NCBI GenBank assembly: GCA_017987055.1
Contig: JAGNUJ010000043.1
Location: 1-12,552 of the forward strand
Direction: 5' to 3'
Length of the DNA stretch: 12,552 nt
From: Giesbergeria sp.
Lineage (GTDB): Bacteria > Pseudomonadota > Gammaproteobacteria > Burkholderiales > Burkholderiaceae_C
Shown here: in pieces, positions 7,301 to 12,552 of the stretch
How positions within the stretch are numbered: position 1 is the first letter of the stretch
Layout of the letters: every line of letters begins with the position of its first letter
The notes under the pieces: generated by a model
Seen by the model: only the letters and a program-made list of their open reading frames with translations
The model's database searches: none
What the model was told of the DNA's origin: nothing
Made by a program: the position numbers and the translations under genes

Positions 7301-10300
7301 CTCCAGTGCCGTGATGGCATGGGACAAGCGATCTTGCAGCACACTCGGCCACGCCGCCAGCAGCTGCCCCGACAGTTGGCGGTGCTGCGCCAGTTGTTGC
7401 ACGCCAACTTGTAGGGCGGCGCAAATTTGCGCACTGTCGGGCGCAGCGCAAAAGTCCCACGACTGCCCGGCCGCTTGCGGCAAAACCTCGGCCAGCGCAG
7501 CCAGTGCGCTGCGCACCGAGCGCTGCAGTGGCGGCCAGTCGATGGGATGCTGTGCGCCTAATGGCTCCCCCAGTTGCTGGGCTAATTGCCCGATAGTGCT
7601 GGCCGCCTCTTGGCTGGCCGCTTTCAGCGTTTGGGCGGCGCGCACCATCTCTTGTTGCCAGCGCACCGACCAATCGGTGGCGTAGATAGCCGCCAAGGGC
7701 GCGACGCCGGCCAATGGCTCAGCACCCACCGCCGTGGCGTTGGCACGCAAGCGCGCCGCCATCTCGCGCAACTGCGCCAGCGAGGCTTCGTCGTGCGCGT
7801 GTGGCGACGACCAGCTAAAGGGCAACTCGGGCAGCGCTGCGCCGACCACCACATGGCCGATGGCGCGGTAAATCGTCAGGCCGTTGTCGTAGCGTCGGTG
7901 CAGGCGCTCGACGTAGGTCGAAAGTTGCTCGCGCAGCCGGCTCAGCTCAAAGGCTTTGGCACTCCAACTGGCCGCATCCAACTGGCCGCTGGAGTCCCAC
8001 GATTGGCTCAGTTGGTTGAGTACATCGAGCTTGCGGCTTTTGTTGGAGTGCAGCTCTAGGCAAAAGTCCCCCAGCCCAACTTCGCGCAAGCGGCGATAGA
8101 CCACATCCAGCGCGGCAATCTTTTCGGCGACAAACAGCACGCGCTTGCCTTCGGCCAAGCACTGCGCAATCAGGTTGGCAATCGTCTGGCTTTTGCCGGT
8201 GCCGGGCGGGCCAATCAAGACGAAATCTTTGCCCTTGGCGGCGGCCATGATGGCGGCCAGCTGCGAGGAGTCTGCCGGCAGCGGGCTGAAGACTTTGTCG
8301 GGCGGGTATTCCGCGTCCAAGCGGCGCGGCTCGGGGAAAGGGATGCTGGAGCGGTACGGCTCGCGCGGCGTGTCCAGCAGGTGCGCCACCACCGGCGACT
8401 TGCGCAGGTCTTCGGTGCGGTCAACCAAGTCTTTCCACATCAGGTATTTGGCGAACGAGAACACCGACAGCACTACGTCTTCGTTCACTTCCCAGCCGCG
8501 CACGTTTTTGATGGCGGTGCGCACCCGCGTCCAGATGCCGGTGATGTCCAGCCCGTGCTCGCCCGGTGCCAGCTCGCCGGCGGGCACGCCCAGCTCCAGC
8601 TGAAAGTCTTGCCGCAGCATCTCGACCAAGGTTGGGTTAAAGCGCGCCTCGTCCTCGTGCGCTTGCAGCGTAAAGCCCGAGCGCGCGCTTTTGCGCTCGA
8701 GCAGCACCGGCAGCAAAATCAAAGGCGCTTTGATGCGCACCTCGGGCTTGTCCGGGCGCGTCCAGACCAAAAAGCCCAGCGCGACAAACAGCGTGTTGGC
8801 GCCGCCCTCTTGCAGCGCATTGCGCGCCCCCCGGTACAAATCCACCAGCCGCACGTCCAGCTCTTGGTCTTCCAAGCGGATGAAGACTTCTTTGCGCTGC
8901 AAGGCCTCGGCAGCGTGCGCGCCGTGCAAATCTTCCAGACTGCGCGCCTCGTGCAGTTGTTGGCTGCGCGGGTCTTGGCCGACCATCAACTCGGGGCTGG
9001 GCAGCAGTTTGATGCTTTGGCCAGCGGCCAGCGCGTCTTCCAGCGCCGCAGCCCCCACTTCCAACAACAACGCGCTTTTGCCTTGGCGAAAATTGAGCAG
9101 CACGTTGCGCAGCGATAAATCGAGCAGCTTGCGCTGCCAGCGCGCCAGCCGGTCTTTCGGGTCGAGTTCGGCGGTGGGGATTTCGGCCAGCGGCGTATCG
9201 CGCAGCAAAGTCGGCGCGTCTTCGATGGTGATGGGCACGCTCTCCAAGCCCTCGCCGTCCACGGGCGCTGGCGCTGGGGCGATGGCTTCGGTCAGCGCCA
9301 GCGGGCGGATGCGCGCCATGCGGGCGCGTTTGACATCGACCACCAGCTCGAATTTGTCGTCCTCGGCCTCGGCCAGTTGGCGCGTGGCTTGGGCGATGGC
9401 TTGGCTAAAGCGCACCGGCTGGCCTTGCGCGGCCAAGGTGGTCTCAAACACCAGCATCTCTTGCAGTTGCATGCGCTTGCGCACGGCGGTGATGTCGTCA
9501 ACGACGCTGCTGGAAAACACCTCTTTGCCCAGCCAGACACCGACAAAGGCGTGGCCGCGCGTAAACACCAGCAGCGGGCTGAGGCTGGCTTGCTCCAAGC
9601 AGGCCGCAAACAGCAGCGATAAATCAAGGCAAGTGGCCAAGCCCGCGTCCAGCACTTGGCTGGGGTTGCGCACTTTTTGGCCGGTGCGCTCAAAACTGGC
9701 CGGCGGCAGGGCGTAGTTGAGCTTTTTTTGCAGCACCGCCGTCCAAATCGCCGAGGCCAACTCCCACGCGCGCTTGGGGCCTTGGCTGTAGCCGTCCATC
9801 GCGCCGGGCTTGCCAGCCGCTTCCAGCACCAGCGCCGCGCTTTTGAGCACCTTGTCAATCGCCGGGTCGTTCGGCTGGACAAAGGCGGCCACCATTTCGG
9901 GCAGGTCGCCCAGCCCGCCCCACTGGTTGCGCGCCAGCAGCTCGACGGTGTAGTCGCAGCTGGCCAGCACCGTGTCAACGCTTTCAGTGCGCAGGCGCTG
10001 GTGCAGCGCAAAGTGCAGCACCGCCGGCTCGGCCTCCGTCAAACGCGACAGCAGCGCGCCGTCCAGTTGCACGTCAAGGTCGCGCAGGTCATAGGTTTTG
10101 CCAGCGGCCACCGCCTCCAAGTGCCATGTGCGCGGTTTGACAAAGGCCGGCTCAGAGGTCAAATGCAGCGTCAGCCCTTGCAGCGGCGCTGGCGTGTCGT
10201 TGACCACCGCCAGCGCTTGCAGCGCCGGCACCGCGTTTTGAAAATCCGCCAAATTGAGCTTGGCGATCACTTCCACTTCCACGCGGATAGCGCCTTGGCC

Positions 10301-10360
10301 GTTGGCGCTAGTTGCCGCGTCCACACCCATATCCATCTGCCCTAGAGGCACCTCTGTCAT
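4340..10360 (-). CDS. Giant DUF4011-type SF1 helicase-nuclease with N-terminal transglutaminase-like domain; probable defence protein
   Basis: This is a single 2006-residue reading frame with good AGGAGT spacing before its ATG. Domains in order: (a) 1-230, a beta-rich N-terminal region; (b) about 235-300, a transglutaminase/papain-like module with Cys244 (ATCLDLSLLFAA), His270 (GHAFVGVWL) and Asp288/289 as a likely triad; (c) DUF4011, with WQRKLLDLSLRNVLLNF at 408-424; (d) SF1 helicase, with Walker A GPPGTGKS 717-724, Ia about 741-747, LELHSNK 768-774, Walker B DEAS 1580-1583, motif III GDPKQLPP 1604-1611, QGDERD 1778-1783 and AVTRAR 1818-1823; (e) about 1875-1985, a Vsr/DUF559/MTES_1575-like nuclease with Glu1880, Asp1906 and the ECDG motif (Glu1923, Asp1925). 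About 700 mostly helical, Ala/Gln/Leu-rich residues separate motif Ia from Walker B. The order DUF4011-helicase-Vsr is that of the Hhe single-gene defence system as I recall it. A helicase-coupled DNA cleavage role is inferred, and no partner genes are adjacent. All core motifs are intact. Confidence 0.9.
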   Translation of the reverse strand: MTEVPLGQMDMGVDAATSANGQGAIRVEVEVIAKLNLADFQNAVPALQALAVVNDTPAPLQGLTLHLTSEPAFVKPRTWHLEAVAAGKTYDLRDLDVQLDGALLSRLTEAEPAVLHFALHQRLRTESVDTVLASCDYTVELLARNQWGGLGDLPEMVAAFVQPNDPAIDKVLKSAALVLEAAGKPGAMDGYSQGPKRAWELASAIWTAVLQKKLNYALPPASFERTGQKVRNPSQVLDAGLATCLDLSLLFAACLEQASLSPLLVFTRGHAFVGVWLGKEVFSSSVVDDITAVRKRMQLQEMLVFETTLAAQGQPVRFSQAIAQATRQLAEAEDDKFELVVDVKRARMARIRPLALTEAIAPAPAPVDGEGLESVPITIEDAPTLLRDTPLAEIPTAELDPKDRLARWQRKLLDLSLRNVLLNFRQGKSALLLEVGAAALEDALAAGQSIKLLPSPELMVGQDPRSQQLHEARSLEDLHGAHAAEALQRKEVFIRLEDQELDVRLVDLYRGARNALQEGGANTLFVALGFLVWTRPDKPEVRIKAPLILLPVLLERKSARSGFTLQAHEDEARFNPTLVEMLRQDFQLELGVPAGELAPGEHGLDITGIWTRVRTAIKNVRGWEVNEDVVLSVFSFAKYLMWKDLVDRTEDLRKSPVVAHLLDTPREPYRSSIPFPEPRRLDAEYPPDKVFSPLPADSSQLAAIMAAAKGKDFVLIGPPGTGKSQTIANLIAQCLAEGKRVLFVAEKIAALDVVYRRLREVGLGDFCLELHSNKSRKLDVLNQLSQSWDSSGQLDAASWSAKAFELSRLREQLSTYVERLHRRYDNGLTIYRAIGHVVVGAALPELPFSWSSPHAHDEASLAQLREMAARLRANATAVGAEPLAGVAPLAAIYATDWSVRWQQEMVRAAQTLKAASQEAASTIGQLAQQLGEPLGAQHPIDWPPLQRSVRSALAALAEVLPQAAGQSWDFCAAPDSAQICAALQVGVQQLAQHRQLSGQLLAAWPSVLQDRLSHAITALEQRQRLHAQLGLPWPAAVCDDIEHGLRCIEEIAQLRQSLSVSYSAEVAQLNVVQLQRAWTKAEKAVWPLSWKGQRDVRMALEAVTEGAGEPNVAQDLAALVRIKVLSDQVAQVNPGAAADGLWFGLKTRTEDMRSALQANAALQAARFHRPYSLSALVSVAQGSCGERWAREAQRLQALYDIDQQLALCAPLAAASHGLWRGHDTNIELLRAALAFERERQPLAERGSLQVAHPLVADGQCGTLLQQEHRRLQSRSALEARLSALDGLANHCPGLWRGLDTSPAAVEGALRFHAVLQTSLAGLTEGAGAPSAGAQALRQALQQLLGARNHELASGGAIEQTCQQLLTELAQLDAAVAHFSDLAEQPEAVRNSFADSSLSELAAVAARVEAGAGQLHAWCGWRYAKTTAQAAGLGALADAIECGEIAPEQALQALEVNYARWWLAEVVDEDDVLKRFVSAEHEQRIEAFRALDEEFTTATRQWIRAKLSANLPAADSVERNSEWGVLRREITKKRQHLPLRQLLQEIPSVVLQLTPCLLMSPLSIAQYLSANSSNFDIVIFDEASQIPVWDAVGAMARAKQVVMVGDPKQLPPTNFFGRENSSDDDMPDVESDLESILDECLGASLPTRNLSWHYRSRHESLIAFSNHKYYGGALVTFPSPATQDNAVSFHWVAGRYEKGGARTNQIEAKALVADLVARLQSPEFRASGLTIGVVTFNTEQQHLIEDLLDAERRKDPELESYFSDAELEPLFVKNLESVQGDERDIMYFSITYGPDIAGAVSMNFGPLNRDGGERRLNVAVTRARHELRVFSSLRGDQLDLSRTQANGVRDLKHFLEFAERGPKALVDSHHGSQGDFDSPFEAGVAAALERKGWRVHTQIGASSFRVDLGVVHPDFPGRYLAGVECDGATYHSSATARDRDKLREHVLRGLGWEILRIWSTDWWVNPGGTLEKIHVALRQLLIADRAKSAEKAEKPLDAAENTIQIDL

Positions 10361-10367
10361 AAAAACT

Positions 10368-10373
10368 ACTCCT
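10368..10373 (-). promoter_or_regulatory. Ribosome binding site of the helicase gene
   Basis: AGGAGT on the minus strand lies 7 nt from the ATG at 10358-10360. It supports this start over in-frame ATGs that would give residues 9 (Met) or 11 (Met). Confidence 0.7.
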
Positions 10374-10383
10374 GTTTGCCGGA

Positions 10384-10389
10384 ATTATC
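10384..10389 (-). promoter_or_regulatory. Possible -10 box for the helicase gene
   Basis: GATAAT on the minus strand matches TATAAT at five of six positions and lies 24 nt upstream of the helicase start codon. The best -35 candidate, CTGACA (plus-strand 10410-10415), is 20 nt away, longer than the usual 16-18, so the call is weak. Any such promoter lies inside the segment bounded by the two 28-nt direct repeats. Confidence 0.25.
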
Positions 10390-10424
10390 AGCGCCAGCGC
10401 TTTGCCCTGTGTCAGCAGGCGGCT

Positions 10425-10512
10425 AAAAAACCATAGCTGCAACCGCACGTATTCAGTGGGTTGCAGCTAGTTTTAGGTCTCAATCCGTTTAAATACGTGC
10501 GCTAGCAGCTAT
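10425..10512 (-). terminator. Terminator-like hairpin with T6 after the alpha-2-macroglobulin gene
   Basis: On the minus strand, transcripts leaving the alpha-2-macroglobulin gene run straight into the 80-nt repeat. Its two 21-nt ends pair at about 19 positions (ATAGCTG with CAGCTAT, then GCACGTATT with AATACGTGC, with two mismatches between them). GG and six consecutive T (10430-10425) follow at once. The loop of about 38 nt is large, and the opposite strand lacks a comparable T tract. It would separate the macroglobulin transcript from the helicase gene downstream. Confidence 0.55.
10433..10512 (-). repeat. 80-nt inverted-repeat element, copy 3 (contains direct repeat copy B)
   Basis: The element has the same length as 1057-1136 and is about 71% identical to it in inverted orientation, with near-identical ends. 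It contains the 28-nt direct repeat 10433-10460 shared with 4312-4339. It also has an internal 11-bp inverted repeat: TAGCTGCAACC at 10434-10444 and its complement at 10459-10469. Its last base (10512) is also the last base of the alpha-2-macroglobulin stop codon, and the conserved TCA flank at 10512-10514 supplies that TGA. Confidence 0.85.
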
Positions 10513-12552
10513 CATTTTTGTGAAGCTGCGTCTGCCAGCGCGGGCGCAGCCAGCACCTGCACGCGCGCATTGGGCGCAGCGCCCGACATCTCGGGCGCGT
10601 ACAGCGCCTCGACATGGCTGGGCGGCAGCGCAAAACTGCCGACGTTGTTCAGCCGCAGCGTGTATTGCATCGTCACCGTGCCTTTGGGCAGGTACTCGTA
10701 ATAGCTGCGGAAGGACTCGAAGCTGCGCTCCTCAAACGCCGGCCAGCCAGCGCCGCTGCTCTTTTCGCCCTGCGTGGCGATGGCCGAATCGCGCCCCAAG
10801 CCGCTGCCCAAAATCGTCGCGCCGGCCGGAATCGGGTCAGTGATCGCCACCCACGTCATCGGCGCGCTGGCGCTCACTTGCAGCGTCACCCGCAGCACGT
10901 CGCCGCGCGTGTATTGGCCAGCGGGCAGGGTTTTGTTGGCCTGCTCTATCGGCGTGATGGTCTTTTGAATCGCAAAGCCGGCGTTGACCGGCGCCAGCAG
11001 CGGCACGGCGGCCAGCGATTGCAGCGTCAACCACGGCTTGCCGCTGCCGCTGTGGGTGACGCTCAGCGCTTGCGCGGCGGCTTTGCCAGTGCCCCACGGC
11101 AAGAACATGCGGTTGCCCTGCCAATGGCCCGGTGCGTTCGGTGCGCCAAACCAACTGGTTTGGTGCGCCGCGCCGCTGGCATCGTCCACCTTGGCGCGTT
11201 TGACCTGCGCCCAATCGACATGGGCGGTGTCAGCGCCCAAAGCCGCTTGCGTCGTACCAGCGACGGGCGCCGCTTCAAACGCCGCCGAGAAGCGCGCCAG
11301 CGCCAAGCCGCCCCACAGGTTGGCCGTGGTGGTGCGCCAAGCGCCGTTCTGCTGGCGTGCCATAAAGCCGTTGGCCAGACGCGCAATGTCGGCTTTCCAC
11401 GCCGGGTTGTCGATGACGGCCAGCAGCAGGCGGGCGCTGTTGAGGTCGCCACCCTGCATCAGCCACCACCAGTCGTCATCTTGTTCGGTGGTGAAGGCCA
11501 GTTGGCTGCCTTGGTAGCTCAGGCGGCTGCGCAAAATTTGCTGGGCTTCTTCCAAGCGCTCGGTGTGCTGCGGAATGTTTTTCACGCGTTGCAGCACGCT
11601 CATCCAGTCGATGACGGCGTGCGTTGGCCACTGCTGCGGCGCGATGGTGATGCTGTCGAGCATCCGCGCCTGCGCCTTGCCGTAGCGCGCCAGCGCTTCG
11701 ATGGCGGCCAGTTTGCGCATCTCCAAGTCTTTGCGCGGGCTCCAGAAGTGGCGCTCAATGCGGCCTTCGACAAAGTCGATCAAGCCGCGCTCCATCGGCG
11801 CGCGCACCTCGTCGGCCAGCGCAAACGCCGGGTTCAGCCGCGCCGCTTCGTGGGCGCTGGCCAACAGGTAGGCGGTGAGCGTGTCGCTGCCGTGCTGGGT
11901 GTCGCCGTTGCGCGGCGGAAAGTAGCTGAGCAGGCCGTCGCTGTCCAAATAGGTCGGCAACTGCCCCAGCAGCGCCAGCCAGCGCTCGCTGTCGTCCATG
12001 CCGATGGCGCGGCTGGCTTGCTGCTCCAAGCAGCTGTAGGGGTAACGCGCCCACCAGTCGCGCACGCCGGGCAGGCCACTGGCCAGCGTCGGTTGCAGCG
12101 ACATTTGCAGGCCGCCGCGCCCGGGCAGTGCGCCGGCCGGTGGCTGGACTGGCAACTGGAACGCGCCATCGACCTGCACCAGCGTCGCTTGCTGCACCGC
12201 CAAAGGCACGGCGGGGACGATGCGCTGGCTGATCTTCAGCGCGTCGCTGGCACCCTTGGTGGTGGCGTCGATTTCCCATATCAGCGCCTCAAAACGCGTG
12301 TGCGCCAGTTGTGCCGGCGCGGTCACGTCCCACGCCAGTTCGCGGGTTTCGCCGGCGGCCAAATCTACCGTCTTGGGCGGCAGCTCCAGCAGCGTGGCAC
12401 GCGGTGCCAGCACCACTTGCATCGGCTTTTTGGTGGTGTTGCGCAGCGTGAACTGGGCGCGGAACTGGTCGCCCTCGCGCACCAGCGGTGGCAGGCCGCT
12501 GATGATTTGCAGGTCTTGCGTGGTGCGCACCGTGGTGCTACCGGTGCCAAAC
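10512..12552 (-). CDS. Bacterial alpha-2-macroglobulin (YfhM/YfaS family), C-terminal part (cut by window edge)
   Basis: The reading frame enters at the right window edge (FGTGSTTVRTTQDLQI) and runs 679 residues to a TGA at 10512-10514. A GTG at 12528-12530 is in frame, but the homology continues upstream of it, so it is an internal Val. The segment begins in a macroglobulin beta domain (SGLPPLVREGDQFRAQFTLRN). It then enters the helical thioester domain with YPYSCLEQQASRAIGM; the CLEQ thioester tetrapeptide is encoded at 12021-12032. The receptor-like C-terminal beta domain follows (ITDPIPAGATILGSG, FRSYYEYLPKGTVTMQYTLR). About 510 residues follow the thioester Cys, close to my recollection for E. 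coli YfhM and the Salmonella homologue. These periplasmic proteins trap proteases by covalent bonding and often pair with penicillin-binding protein PbpC. Here the next gene downstream is the helicase, not pbpC. The bait region, MG domains and signal peptide lie beyond the window. Confidence 0.9.
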   Translation of the reverse strand, partial: FGTGSTTVRTTQDLQIISGLPPLVREGDQFRAQFTLRNTTKKPMQVVLAPRATLLELPPKTVDLAAGETRELAWDVTAPAQLAHTRFEALIWEIDATTKGASDALKISQRIVPAVPLAVQQATLVQVDGAFQLPVQPPAGALPGRGGLQMSLQPTLASGLPGVRDWWARYPYSCLEQQASRAIGMDDSERWLALLGQLPTYLDSDGLLSYFPPRNGDTQHGSDTLTAYLLASAHEAARLNPAFALADEVRAPMERGLIDFVEGRIERHFWSPRKDLEMRKLAAIEALARYGKAQARMLDSITIAPQQWPTHAVIDWMSVLQRVKNIPQHTERLEEAQQILRSRLSYQGSQLAFTTEQDDDWWWLMQGGDLNSARLLLAVIDNPAWKADIARLANGFMARQQNGAWRTTTANLWGGLALARFSAAFEAAPVAGTTQAALGADTAHVDWAQVKRAKVDDASGAAHQTSWFGAPNAPGHWQGNRMFLPWGTGKAAAQALSVTHSGSGKPWLTLQSLAAVPLLAPVNAGFAIQKTITPIEQANKTLPAGQYTRGDVLRVTLQVSASAPMTWVAITDPIPAGATILGSGLGRDSAIATQGEKSSGAGWPAFEERSFESFRSYYEYLPKGTVTMQYTLRLNNVGSFALPPSHVEALYAPEMSGAAPNARVQVLAAPALADAASQK

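Noticed and set aside
8691..9716. 341-codon plus-strand open frame opposite the helicase N-terminal region
   Set aside because: The translation is Ser/Arg/Ala low-complexity, while the minus strand here encodes DUF4011 and the transglutaminase-like module.
4312..10460. Flanking direct repeats as phage or integrative-element attachment sites
   Set aside because: No integrase, tRNA gene or transposase is present, and the repeats belong to an intergenic repeat family also found at 1057-1136. A cassette boundary by homologous recombination is the most that can be suggested.
12528..12530. GTG as the start of the macroglobulin gene
   Set aside because: The frame stays open to the window edge, and the upstream residues (GTGSTT) continue the family sequence, so it is an internal Val codon.

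Overview
This window looks like the chromosome of a Burkholderiales bacterium, most likely a Comamonadaceae relative. The reasons are the high-GC, strongly GC-ending codon use throughout, the gene families present, and a short palindromic intergenic repeat containing TAGCTGCTAGCGC that I recall from Comamonadaceae genomes (recollection, not checked). There are five protein genes, two of them cut by the window edges. I see no RNA genes, CRISPR arrays, transposases or integrases.

Layout. (1) 1-938 minus: the N-terminal half of a PrpR-type sigma-54 activator (PrpR_N sensor plus PAS). (2) 939-1168: divergent regulatory region with a consensus-quality sigma-54 promoter (TGGCAC-N5-TTGC, 1005-1019) pointing at the next gene, a TTTCA-N4-TGAAA dyad, and an 80-nt inverted-repeat element in the predicted leader. 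(3) 1169-2041 plus: an isocitrate lyase/PEP mutase superfamily C-C lyase with the KRCGH active-site motif. It resembles 2,3-dimethylmalate lyase and petal-death-protein enzymes more than canonical PrpB. (4) 2199-4283 plus: a BetT-like BCCT transporter with the long cytosolic C-terminal domain. (5) 4340-10360 minus: a 2006-residue DUF4011-type superfamily 1 helicase, with an N-terminal transglutaminase-like Cys-His-Asp domain and a C-terminal Vsr/DUF559-like nuclease. It is a plausible single-gene phage-defence protein. (6) 10512-12552 minus: the C-terminal third or so of a bacterial alpha-2-macroglobulin with an intact CLEQ thioester motif.

How the parts relate. The first two genes form a regulator-target pair: the activator probably senses a 2-alkylmalate or alkylcitrate-like acid and switches on the lyase from the sigma-54 promoter. 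The BCCT transporter has its own promoter-like sequence and is convergent with the helicase. The helicase stands alone. A 28-nt near-perfect direct repeat (4312-4339 and 10433-10460, one mismatch) abuts its 3' end and lies upstream of its promoter region, so the gene looks like a discrete cassette between two housekeeping-type genes. The same repeat family, in full 80-bp form, occurs in the leader of the lyase and between the alpha-2-macroglobulin and helicase genes. In the latter place it gives the upstream gene its stop codon and forms a terminator-like hairpin.
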